This document shows positions 8,308-15,300 of a DNA stretch of 20,632 bases, piece by piece. The position numbers and the translations under genes were made by a program. The stretch is taken from contig JAWRJC010000112.1 in assembly GCA_040307715.1 (NCBI GenBank), positions 1 to 20,632 on the forward strand, given 5' to 3'. Position 1 is the first letter of the stretch. Every line of letters starts with the position of its first letter. Below the pieces are notes generated by a model. The model had not been told where the DNA came from. It saw nothing but the letters and a program-made list of their open reading frames with translations, and did not search any database. The DNA comes from RUG13615 sp040307715 (GTDB lineage Bacteria > Bacillota > Clostridia > Peptostreptococcales > Anaerovoracaceae).

Positions 8308-8345
8308 AAAGCAAAACAGAGTGGCAAGGCCACTCTGTTTGCTTT
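8308..8345 (-). terminator. Hairpin, probable original terminator of tRNA-Glu
   Basis: Arms 8308-8325 and 8329-8345 pair over about 17 bp with one bulged A and loop AAG. On the minus strand the GC-rich core is followed by TTTTGCTTT. Joining the left flank to the tRNA across the 20-bp repeat puts this hairpin directly behind the CCA end of tRNA-Glu, so before insertion it was probably the tRNA terminator (inference). Confidence 0.65.
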
Positions 8346-8363
8346 GGTACCCGGTAGGGGAGT
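8344..8363. repeat. Left attachment-site repeat (20 bp)
   Basis: TTGGTACCCGGTAGGGGAGT, identical and in the same orientation to 18269-18288. On the minus strand it is the acceptor/T-stem end of tRNA-Glu including CCA. Bases to the right (from 8364) no longer match the tRNA, as expected of the element-side end. Confidence 0.8.
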
Positions 8364-8428
8364 TCGCGTCTCGCTAACGCGATCCGCCGTCCGTCGGCTC
8401 CCCGTTCAGTCGCCTCGGACCAGCGCCT

Positions 8429-8455
8429 GCTCGAATGTCCACTGGACATTCGAGC
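8429..8455. repeat. 27-bp perfect palindrome beside the recombinase stop
   Basis: 13-bp arms around a single central C (8442). It ends one base before the stop codon of the recombinase. A further outer pair AGCGCC (8422-8427) / GGCGCT (8461-8466) extends the symmetry. It lies between the left att repeat and the recombinase gene, so it could be a recombinase-binding arm or a transcription barrier. Confidence 0.75.
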
Positions 8456-10030
8456 TTAACGGCGCTGCCCTTTCGGGTTCGACTCCCCGCTGATAGTGAT
8501 AAAAGCAAGAAAAAAGACTCCGTTAGGAGTCTTTTTTCTTGCTGGTACACCGTCAATCAGAATTTGAGAACCCGGGTCATAGAGCTTCGTCTTTATGTAA
8601 TTTTCAAGGCTCACATGGACTTCACCGAGCTGGTCGGCAAAGGTCCACATGATCTCGAAATGGTCATCACACAGGTAGATCCTGTCTACGAATGTCTGTA
8701 TGAAGAGTTTCTTGAGTTTGATGCTATCCCCATAGCGTCCGTCTTTCATGCCTTGCAGGAATGACCGGGTTATGTCGGGATCGATCCGTTCCTGCTTTCT
8801 CATCTCCATCTTCAGATTGATGCGCAGGTTTTCAAGGTCGGCCTCTCGCTGCAGAAGGCGTTCACCGATCCTCTCGGAGTCTATCCCCAGTTCCATTTGG
8901 TCGAGCAGCTTCTCAATCCGCCTTTCGGTATCTTTGATCTCATCTTGCAACCGCAGGATCTCCGGGCTTTCCTGATCTGCCTTGTTCAGTTTGGCAACAT
9001 ACTCTACAAGGGCTTCGATGGTGTCTTCTTCAAGGGCATCTCTGCAGGCTGCAATTACGGCATCTTCAATGAGATCCTTTTGTATGTTCTTTCGATCACA
9101 ATCACCACCTCGGTTGATGGCATTTGCACAAGTATAGTAACGATGAATCGCTCCTGTCTTGGAGGTGCCGGATGTTCCAATCATCTGCGTCTTGCAGGTC
9201 CCGCAGAAGAGTTTCCCCGTCAGCAGGAACTCTTCCTTTGCCGGTCTGCGTTCATGCGTGTGGCTCTTCAGAACCTGCTGGACGGCTTCAAAGACTTCGT
9301 CTGTTACGATCCGTGGGATGGCATTTTTCGCTTTGAAATCTCCATAGGTATATGTCCCTATGTACTTGTCATTACGGAGCATGCGTTGAAGCGAGGTGCG
9401 GGTAAAAGCGTTTCCCTTTGAGGTTTTGATGCCTCTTGCATTCAAGTCATCAATCACGCTTTTCATGGTTTCGCCCTCAGCTACTCTTTGAAAGATCTCG
9501 CGTACAATGGGTGCTTTCCTCTCATCCGGGATATAGTAACCTTCCTCATTCGTCGTGAAACCGTAGGTCATGGTACCACCGTTGTACTTGAATCGCTCTG
9601 CTCTTTGGTACATGCCTCGGGTCACTTTGACTGAAAGTTGTTTGCTAAAGAACTCGTTGAAGGCTTCAAGTGTGTTTTCCAAGATCCCGCTGGTCATGTC
9701 ATCGCCATAGTCTTCTTTGACTGAGATCACCCGGACGCCATGGCTTCTGAGGATCTTTCTGTAATAGCCTGAGTCCAGGCGGTCTCGTGAGAAACGATCC
9801 AACTGATAGACAAGAATTGTATCGAAACAGTTATCTTCACTGTCTGCAATCATGCGTTGAAAGTCAGGACGCTTATCCGTCGTGGCACTAAATGCACGGT
9901 CTATATACTCTCTCACGATGAACATGTCATTTTCTGCGGCGTATTTCTTACATTCAGCGATCTGTCCTTCAATGGACATCTCGGTTTGCTTATCGGAACT
10001 GTATCTAGCGTATATGACTGCGTTTTTCAT
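8456..10030 (-). CDS. Large serine recombinase (site-specific integrase)
   Basis: 524 residues. Seen: resolvase catalytic domain at residues 1-150 with the YARYSS motif (catalytic serine S11) and the VYQLDRFSRDR segment; recombinase domain at about 160-265 (ARGIKTSKGNAFTRTSLQRMLRN); zinc ribbon with C276, C279, C301 and C311; long coiled-coil at about 353-415; C-terminal domain. It would integrate and excise the element by double-strand exchange at short cores. The start has AAAGGAG at good spacing and overlaps the relaxase 3' end by 26 bp. Odd: the last 30 or so residues are encoded by a perfect terminator-like hairpin and a T-arm-like 15-mer, so the native C terminus may be shorter. It is the only recombinase in the element and sits beside the left att repeat. 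Confidence 0.95.
   Translation of the reverse strand: MKNAVIYARYSSDKQTEMSIEGQIAECKKYAAENDMFIVREYIDRAFSATTDKRPDFQRMIADSEDNCFDTILVYQLDRFSRDRLDSGYYRKILRSHGVRVISVKEDYGDDMTSGILENTLEAFNEFFSKQLSVKVTRGMYQRAERFKYNGGTMTYGFTTNEEGYYIPDERKAPIVREIFQRVAEGETMKSVIDDLNARGIKTSKGNAFTRTSLQRMLRNDKYIGTYTYGDFKAKNAIPRIVTDEVFEAVQQVLKSHTHERRPAKEEFLLTGKLFCGTCKTQMIGTSGTSKTGAIHRYYTCANAINRGGDCDRKNIQKDLIEDAVIAACRDALEEDTIEALVEYVAKLNKADQESPEILRLQDEIKDTERRIEKLLDQMELGIDSERIGERLLQREADLENLRINLKMEMRKQERIDPDITRSFLQGMKDGRYGDSIKLKKLFIQTFVDRIYLCDDHFEIMWTFADQLGEVHVSLENYIKTKLYDPGSQILIDGVPARKKTPNGVFFLAFITISGESNPKGQRR
8473..8487 (+). repeat. T-arm-like 15-mer, copy 2
   Basis: Identical to 8283-8297 (TCGGGTTCGACTCCC) and again followed by a hairpin (8505-8542) and TGGTAC. 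It lies inside the 3' end of the recombinase coding sequence. Confidence 0.7.
8505..8542. terminator. Perfect 17-bp hairpin with A/T arms, bidirectional terminator
   Basis: Arms 8505-8521 and 8526-8542 pair without mismatch around loop GTTA. Each strand shows a GACTCC/GGAGTC core followed by six T. It lies inside the last 30 codons of the recombinase gene, so minus-strand transcripts may end before the stop codon. Confidence 0.75.
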
Positions 10031-11099
10031 ATTGTTTTTCTCCTTTCATCATTTCGTATGGCTGCTTGCTGTGCAGATCCTTCCCGAGAACCAGTTCCAT
10101 GCAGAAAGTGATGAACTCATCGAGGAATTCCACCCATGCTTTGTACCACTCTTCGCCCGGGAGTTTGCGTGAGCGATTTACCATCACGCTGAGGACCTTA
10201 GTAGCTCCGGCAAGGACATTGCGGAAGGCGTAAGCGTCATATTTGCCTTGCGTCTTCGTTCGTGATTGCCGGATCGGTTCTGTCACCAGTTTTCGCTTCA
10301 CTATGAGAAGACTGTCCTGGGGGACGCGCCATGCTCTTGCAAGGTCTACCTTCTTGTTCCACTCGTCCCGGAGACGGTTGTCCTCGCGGATCTCAGCCGC
10401 TCGGGGGTTGTTCTTCCCAATCTTCTTGGTCGGGAGATAAGCACTGTTCTTCGGAAAGACGAACATCTGCGTCTTTTCGGAGAGATAGAGATTCATGAGA
10501 CTGGTGAAGAACCCCTTCGCTTCTTCAAGAAAGGCTTTGTCTTTGAAGATGGGATCCTTCTTTTCAAAGCGGTGCTTCTCATAGACTTCGCCTTTGGGGA
10601 TCATGGTGTAACCGGAGAGCAGATTGCCTTTCTCATCGGTGGCTTCTTTCTTGGTGCGAACATGATGCCCCTGCGGATCATAGTAGCGGTTCCTCGTGGC
10701 GATTTTTATTTCCGGCTCAGCCAGTTCTCTTCGCTCCGCATAGATCATGTGGATGTGGAAGTTGGTCATGGCCTTGTTGTGGTGAAGGGCGGCAGTGCAT
10801 TCCACACCGTACTTTTCCTTGTAACTATCCACGAAGTGCTTCAGCAGTTCTTCGTGATCATACCGATACATCTCGACCGGAAGAGCAATGATGAACTCTC
10901 TCGCTTCGATGCAGTCTCCGGTTGTGCCGTGCTTGAGAAAGTCCCGCTGGTTTTCTTCGGCAAGGTCTACCCAAAATCCTACCGGTGCTGTGTCATAAGT
11001 GGCATAGAGGTGTTCCTGTCTTTCTTCGCTGCTTATATAGTCAATGCGGCCGGCAAGATTCTTTAGTGAACTTTGCCTGACATAGCATATGTTTTTCAT
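10005..11099 (-). CDS. MobA/MobL-family relaxase
   Basis: 364 residues. Relaxases nick oriT and lead the DNA strand into a recipient. Residues about 60-125 show the family core: EAREFIIALPVEM, then ALHHNKAMTNFHIHMIYAERR carrying the metal-binding histidines H115 and H117. The protein is short for the family and has no primase or helicase extension; the C-terminal half is basic. The catalytic tyrosine is not assigned with certainty (Y21 or Y32 are candidates near the N terminus). It lies between the replication-type gene and the recombinase on one strand; the 127-bp gap upstream carries inverted repeats fit for oriT. No coupling protein or secretion genes are present, so it is mobilizable rather than self-transmissible. 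Confidence 0.85.
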   Translation of the reverse strand: MKNICYVRQSSLKNLAGRIDYISSEERQEHLYATYDTAPVGFWVDLAEENQRDFLKHGTTGDCIEAREFIIALPVEMYRYDHEELLKHFVDSYKEKYGVECTAALHHNKAMTNFHIHMIYAERRELAEPEIKIATRNRYYDPQGHHVRTKKEATDEKGNLLSGYTMIPKGEVYEKHRFEKKDPIFKDKAFLEEAKGFFTSLMNLYLSEKTQMFVFPKNSAYLPTKKIGKNNPRAAEIREDNRLRDEWNKKVDLARAWRVPQDSLLIVKRKLVTEPIRQSRTKTQGKYDAYAFRNVLAGATKVLSVMVNRSRKLPGEEWYKAWVEFLDEFITFCMELVLGKDLHSKQPYEMMKGEKQYEKRSHIR

Positions 11100-11146
11100 T
11101 CCGTAATACCTTCTTTCTTTCCATATTTCTTATTCGATTCATGTAT

Positions 11147-11209
11147 GGCCCCGCAGGGCGAAATCCCGTAGAACGAACCCGCAGGGTTTGTGCGAGGGGT
11201 GTATTTCGC
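11147..11209. other. Candidate origin of transfer (oriT)
   Basis: Nested inverted repeats lie directly upstream of the relaxase gene: outer GCGAAAT (11158-11164) / ATTTCGC (11203-11209), inner AACCC (11176-11180) / GGGTT (11184-11188) with loop GCA, and a left hairpin GCCC-CGCA-GGGC at about 11147-11159. Position and structure fit an oriT, but no nick site of known sequence is recognised with confidence. Confidence 0.4.
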
Positions 11210-11226
11210 TCTCAGACGGCGAGGCC

Positions 11227-11976
11227 TCAGTTGACTCTTAGGGGTTGCATAATCCTGTCTTTATGCGGTGTTCCGATAACTAGCGGTTTCGTTACTATAT
11301 CCCTATAAGCGGCGATCCGTTTTGATGAGTTGCGTTCAAGTCCTGTCTTTGCCGCCGGGAGCAGTCTGAGCAGTAACTCTAAATCTGTTATAGTTATCGG
11401 TTTCGTTGGTTGTTCAACTATCGTTTTCGTTTGTTGAGTACCATCCGACTTGGTGTTTTCGCTATCGCTTTCGATAGTTATTCTCTCGGTTCTTTCTGTG
11501 TTACAACTATCGGTTTCGGCAGAGCTTATATCTATACCATACGAGGTGATATTCGTTTTCGCTTTCTTCTGCTGCCTGAGGTCGTTCTCGAATGCCTTCT
11601 TGATCTCTTTAGCTTCTTCTGCAGTACGTATGCTTTTCCATCCATCTATGAGACGATAGACATTCGGTCTTCTTTCCAGACCGCCGTGTTCCTCGACCCG
11701 GATGAAACCAAATCTCTCCAGCATCATGAGCGCCCGGGAGACGGTGTTGGTCCGCATACCCTTGGACGTGAATGTGGAGTACGGACAGACGATCTTGTCG
11801 CCGGTATAGATGCCTTTGTACTCCTGCATTAGGATTGTGTATGCTTCTTTGGCAGCTGCACTGAGAGCGATATACGCCGGCGAGTTCAACAGATCATCGA
11901 AGAGTACGACATAGTGCGTGTGCCAAGTCCCTGCCGTTGCAAATGAGGGCGGTGGTGACTTCTTCTTTCTTCCCAT
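11227..11976 (-). CDS. Winged-helix plasmid replication-type protein
   Basis: 249 residues. Residues about 25-112 read as a winged-helix domain (NSPAYIALSAAAKEAYTILM, then the recognition segment MRTNTVSRALMMLERFGFIRVEEHGG), as in N-terminal domains of RepA_N-like and related initiators of Firmicutes plasmids. The rest is polar and low-complexity with a C-terminal helical segment. The 3' half of the gene contains iteron-like DNA repeats read in two frames, as expected if the origin lies inside the initiator gene, which is known for RepA_N plasmids such as pSK41. It could instead be only a transcriptional regulator. It follows the small ORF by 3 bp in the same operon. The ribosome site is modest (AAAGGCGG). 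Confidence 0.6.
   Translation of the reverse strand: MGRKKKSPPPSFATAGTWHTHYVVLFDDLLNSPAYIALSAAAKEAYTILMQEYKGIYTGDKIVCPYSTFTSKGMRTNTVSRALMMLERFGFIRVEEHGGLERRPNVYRLIDGWKSIRTAEEAKEIKKAFENDLRQQKKAKTNITSYGIDISSAETDSCNTERTERITIESDSENTKSDGTQQTKTIVEQPTKPITITDLELLLRLLPAAKTGLERNSSKRIAAYRDIVTKPLVIGTPHKDRIMQPLRVN
11278..11561. repeat. Iteron-like repeats within the replication gene
   Basis: Copies of a 14-mer close to AACTATCGGTTTCG (plus strand) start at 11278, 11392, 11416, 11460, 11505 and 11548, with a weak copy at 11481. Steps among the last five strong copies are 24, 44, 45 and 43 bases, close to one or two times 22. Copies at 11460 and 11505 are translated in a different frame from the other four, so the conservation is at DNA level. 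Confidence 0.65.
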
Positions 11977-11979
11977 GAC

Positions 11980-12183
11980 TTACGCCGCCTTTTGATTCGC
12001 ACTGACCTTTGCCAAGTTTTCTTCAAGAGATGCAAGGATTAACGCCAGGTCATTTGGATCGCCCAAATGGTAAACGGCGCTCGTTGGGCTGGTCTGCTTG
12101 CCATATCTTTTTTGGAGTCGATATAGTTCCGGCATGATTGCTCTTGCAAACACATTCATTTGATCTTTGTTCAGCTGGTTCAT
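11980..12183 (-). CDS. Small protein of the replication/mobilization operon, unknown
   Basis: 67 residues from the ATG at 12183, which has AAGGAG at seven bases; a longer in-frame reading from 12291 runs through the promoter and operator and is unlikely. The sequence is MNQLNKDQMNV at the N terminus, then charged helical segments and a central GDPNDLALILASLEENLAK. I do not recognise a family. It is the first gene of the minus-strand arm, 3 bp before the replication-type gene, which would suit a small copy-control or accessory replication protein (inference only). No membrane segment or signal peptide. Confidence 0.65.
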   Translation of the reverse strand: MNQLNKDQMNVFARAIMPELYRLQKRYGKQTSPTSAVYHLGDPNDLALILASLEENLAKVSANQKAA

Positions 12184-12214
12184 ATGGGTCTCCTTTCTGG
12201 TGTTCTTATTTATC

Positions 12215-12272
12215 TGTATCGGTACCCATATGGTACAGTAACAATTATGTATCGTCAATAGAAACCGATACA
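12215..12272. promoter_or_regulatory. Operator-like inverted repeats between divergent arms
   Basis: TGTATCGGT (12215-12223) and ACCGATACA (12264-12272) form an exact 9-bp inverted repeat; a third copy TGTATCGTC (12248-12256, 7/9) covers the -35 box of the minus promoter. The core TATCGGT(TTC) is the same as in the iteron-like repeats of the replication gene. Binding by the replication protein or by the XRE regulator are both possible. Confidence 0.5.
12230..12258 (-). promoter_or_regulatory. Promoter of the replication-mobilization-integration arm
   Basis: Minus strand: TTGACG, 17 bases, TACCAT, placed 46 bases before the small-ORF start codon. The -10 is weak (4/6) and lies within a near-palindrome centred on CATATG. 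Confidence 0.5.
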
Positions 12273-12290
12273 AATTAGATACTTTTCTCA

Positions 12291-12319
12291 TTGAATTGCA
12301 GTACCTGATATGCTATCCT
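12291..12319 (+). promoter_or_regulatory. Promoter of the XRE-cargo operon
   Basis: TTGAAT, 17 bases, TATCCT, 35 bases before the XRE start codon. It diverges from the minus-strand promoter, with the inverted repeats between and over them. Confidence 0.45.
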
Positions 12320-12354
12320 TTATACGTAAACGCATTAGAAAGCGAGGTTTTTCA

Positions 12355-12855
12355 ATGGCTATAGGTGAACGTATTCGCTGGTTCCGCAAACGGCATGGTC
12401 TGACGCAACGTGAACTTGGATTGAAGCTGGGATTCACTAATAAGACAGCCGACTTGCGCATCCGCCAGTATGAAACAGGACTCCGCAATCCAAAAGAAGG
12501 CACGATCAAAGATCTTGCCCAGGTTTTTGATGTTGCCGAAGAAGCATTGGCAGTACCGGACATAGATAGTTATATTGGTCTCATGCACACGTTATTCGCT
12601 TTGGAAGATTTGTATGGCCTTACCGTAACGAAATTGGACGGGCAGATTTGCCTTATGCAAAACCGCGATTATCCGGGATATAGTCTTTCGTTGGCGGATG
12701 ATTTGAATGCCTGGTATGAAACGAAAGATAGATGGCAAAGTGGTATCATACGGAAGGAAGAGTATGATCTGTGGAGATATAACTACCCTGTTGAAAAAGC
12801 AATTTCAGATCAGATGCATCGTGATTCTCTAAAGAAGTCAAGAAAGCAACGTTAG
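12355..12855 (+). CDS. XRE-family helix-turn-helix regulator
   Basis: 166 residues from the ATG at 12355 (AGCGAGG upstream); an earlier in-frame ATG at 12310 lies inside the promoter. Residues 4-62 form an XRE HTH: IGERIRWFRKRHGLTQRELG, then IRQYETGLRNPKEGTIKDLAQVFDV. The following VPDIDSYIGLMHTLFALEDLYGL segment is common in regulators of Firmicutes integrative elements. The rest has no known domain. It leads the cargo operon, with the first zinc-ribbon gene 12 bp downstream, and faces the replication arm, so it probably controls one or both divergent promoters, with the inverted repeats at 12215-12272 as possible targets. Confidence 0.88.
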   Translation: MAIGERIRWFRKRHGLTQRELGLKLGFTNKTADLRIRQYETGLRNPKEGTIKDLAQVFDVAEEALAVPDIDSYIGLMHTLFALEDLYGLTVTKLDGQICLMQNRDYPGYSLSLADDLNAWYETKDRWQSGIIRKEEYDLWRYNYPVEKAISDQMHRDSLKKSRKQR

Positions 12856-12867
12856 ATTGAGGTGCTT

Positions 12868-15300
12868 ATGGCCAAATTGATTGTTGGCGTAAATGACCTA
12901 GCAACATTACATCCCGAATTAATAAGCGAGTGGAATGCCCAAAAGAACGACGAACTGGATCCGTCGTCAATTACTTGTGGATCAAATCGACGAGTCTGGT
13001 GGATCTGCAATAAAGGCCACGAGTGGCAAGCAACGATATCTGAAAGAACCAGAAAACGCCCCTCTGGATGCCCTTATTGTGCACATAAAAGGGCTATTCT
13101 TGGCGTCAATGATTTGGTGACGACACATCCGGAACTCTTGCAGGAATGGGATTATGAAAAGAATAAAGACCTCCATCCCCAGACGCTGATTGAAGGTTCT
13201 AACAAAAGTGTTTGGTGGAAATGCGTGCGTTGTGGTCATGAATGGAAAGCGACAGTCGCATCGCGAACAAAGGGTAGTGGCTGTCCTGAGTGCAGTAGTG
13301 GAGTTGGGACTTCATTTCAAGAACAAACAATCTATTTTTATATCAAAAAAATCTTCCCTGATGCTATCAATGGCTATTCGCCTGAGTGGGAAAAATCAAA
13401 ATATGAATTCGACATTTATATCCCTAAGCTAAACCTTGGTATTGAGTATGATGGCCAACGTTGGCATCAGAATTCGAGTAAAGACGCAAAGAAAACTGCG
13501 TGGGCAATAAGAAATGGTGCCAAACTAATTAGAGTGCGCGAACCCAAGTGTCCACTATTACAGGATGGGAGCTATCAAGTATTAATTACTAAACTCGATA
13601 GTAATTATATCTATTTAGAGAAGGCAATCGAGTCCGTCTTTGAAATCATTTCCGAATTATATGGGATTGATTGTTTGACTACTATCAATGTTCAAAATGA
13701 CTTCCAACAAATACTCGCCACATATGAGAAGAGTAAACACAATGAATCTTTGTTGGCCGTTAATCCCGTAGTTGCTCGTGCTTGGGATTACAAGAAAAAT
13801 GCGTTTCTAACTCCAGATAGAGTTACGGCGCATACGTCTAAGCGTGTTTGGTGGTTTTGTGATACCTGTGGTCAGTCTTCTTTACAGTCAGTCGCTAGCC
13901 GGGTGAGTGGTGTGGGTTGTCCATATTGTTCTGGAAAGAAGGTACTTAAAGGGTTCAACGATCTTGAAACCGTGGCCCCCACCTTGGCTAAAGAATGGAA
14001 CCAAAAAATGAACGGAGCACTTAGACCGTCCGAGGTGACACAATCGGCACGGAAAGCCGTTTGGTGGACTTGCAGAAAATGTGGCTATGAATGGCGTGCC
14101 GCAATATATAGTCGCTCTTCAGGAGTTGGGTGTCCTGCCTGTGCCAAAAAGGTTGTTTGGGTTGGCCACAATGATTTGGCGACAACTAATCCCCAACTCG
14201 CTAAAGAATGGGATTATGAGCGAAACAAGCCAATTACTCCAGAAGAAGTGACGAACGGAACGCATCAAAAGTTTTGGTGGATATGTGCAACGTGCGGCCA
14301 CAATTGGAAGACGTCCGTTGTTGGAAGAGGCAGGGGTTCTGGTTGTCCAAAATGTGCAATAGATACCATGCGCACTAAGTCACAGCGGCAGAACCTTATA
14401 CTCGGTGAAACAGATTTATCATCGACTCATCCTGAATTGGTTTCTGAATGGGATCAAGTTAAAAACAGCCCTTTGACACCGCAAGATGTTACCGCTGGAA
14501 GTGGTTTAAAAGTATGGTGGATATGTAATGAGTGTGGGCATAAATGGAGTGCTGTTATTCAAACGAGAACTGCTGGAGGTGGGTGCCCCGAATGCCGGCG
14601 AAAGAAAATGGCTGTATTCATAAAAAAGAGGTCATTGAAACAGGGCGTCAATGATTTGGCCTCCGTTGCACCAGAGTTATTAGGTGAGTGGGATTTCGAA
14701 AGAAATCAATCTATGGATCCAACAACTGTTACTGCAGGGTCCGCATCAAAAGCGTGGTGGATTTGTAAAACATGCGGTTACAAGTGGAAAGCTATAATAG
14801 CCAACAGAGTAAGAGGTGTAGGGTGCCCTGTCTGTGCCAATAAAACAGTTTGGGCAGGTCATAACGATTTAGCGACCACTAATCCGGATTTATTAGAAGA
14901 ATGGGATTATGAACGAAATTCCCCATTATTGCCACAAGAGTTTACTGTCGGCAGCGGAAAAAGAGTGTGGTGGAAGTGCAAAGAGTGTGGGTATGAATGG
15001 CAAACCTCGGTTTCCCATAAAAGGGGATGCCCAGCCTGTTCAAATAGAGCAGTTTGGCAAGGACATAACGATTTGAAGACTACTAACCCGGAATTAGTCG
15101 AAGAATGGGATAAGGAAAAGAACCTGCCTCTTACAGTTGAAACAGTCACTGCAGGGAGTGGGAAACGTGTCTGGTGGAAATGTAAAGAATGTGGTTTTGA
15201 ATGGCAAGCAAGAATCGTTGATAAAGGGCAAGGGGCAAGATGCCCCAATTGTACCAATATACCGATAGAGCGCAAGGATAACGATGGCAAAAACACATGA
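12868..15300 (+). CDS. Nine-zinc-ribbon protein with inserted Vsr/PD-(D/E)XK-like nuclease
   Basis: 810 residues from the ATG at 12868 (GAGG upstream); a GTG at 12862 has no proper ribosome site. Nine ribbons of about 64 residues match the DUF4379-type zinc-ribbon pattern (NDL..hPEL..EW, VWWkC..CGhEW, GCPxC): residues 7-71, 79-142, 295-354, 362-425, 433-496, 513-576, 593-656, 664-724 and 732-795. A nuclease-like domain (about 147-270) separates ribbons 2 and 3: GTSFQEQ (E152), FDIYIP (D182), IEYDGQRWH (E193, D195, H200), then a GAKLIRVRE strand, as in Vsr/EDxHD-type endonucleases. Ribbon 1 has a single Cys in its first pair (C47 with H51 as possible ligand) and ribbon 3 is the most diverged. 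It is probably a DNA-binding nuclease; the role is unknown. G+C is low and unlike the host. Confidence 0.85.
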   Translation: MAKLIVGVNDLATLHPELISEWNAQKNDELDPSSITCGSNRRVWWICNKGHEWQATISERTRKRPSGCPYCAHKRAILGVNDLVTTHPELLQEWDYEKNKDLHPQTLIEGSNKSVWWKCVRCGHEWKATVASRTKGSGCPECSSGVGTSFQEQTIYFYIKKIFPDAINGYSPEWEKSKYEFDIYIPKLNLGIEYDGQRWHQNSSKDAKKTAWAIRNGAKLIRVREPKCPLLQDGSYQVLITKLDSNYIYLEKAIESVFEIISELYGIDCLTTINVQNDFQQILATYEKSKHNESLLAVNPVVARAWDYKKNAFLTPDRVTAHTSKRVWWFCDTCGQSSLQSVASRVSGVGCPYCSGKKVLKGFNDLETVAPTLAKEWNQKMNGALRPSEVTQSARKAVWWTCRKCGYEWRAAIYSRSSGVGCPACAKKVVWVGHNDLATTNPQLAKEWDYERNKPITPEEVTNGTHQKFWWICATCGHNWKTSVVGRGRGSGCPKCAIDTMRTKSQRQNLILGETDLSSTHPELVSEWDQVKNSPLTPQDVTAGSGLKVWWICNECGHKWSAVIQTRTAGGGCPECRRKKMAVFIKKRSLKQGVNDLASVAPELLGEWDFERNQSMDPTTVTAGSASKAWWICKTCGYKWKAIIANRVRGVGCPVCANKTVWAGHNDLATTNPDLLEEWDYERNSPLLPQEFTVGSGKRVWWKCKECGYEWQTSVSHKRGCPACSNRAVWQGHNDLKTTNPELVEEWDKEKNLPLTVETVTAGSGKRVWWKCKECGFEWQARIVDKGQGARCPNCTNIPIERKDNDGKNT

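Noticed and set aside
8258..8449. Open frame on the minus strand across the left end of the element
   Set aside because: It reads through the att repeat, a terminator hairpin and a T-arm-like motif; the peptide is a by-product of these structures.
8283..8487. Possible additional tRNA genes because of perfect T-arm sequences
   Set aside because: No acceptor, D or anticodon arms can be folded around either T-arm-like 15-mer.
9980..11099. Similar N termini of the relaxase and recombinase (MKN, then YVRQSS and YARYSS)
   Set aside because: The codons differ and the folds are unrelated beyond this point; probably coincidence rather than duplication.
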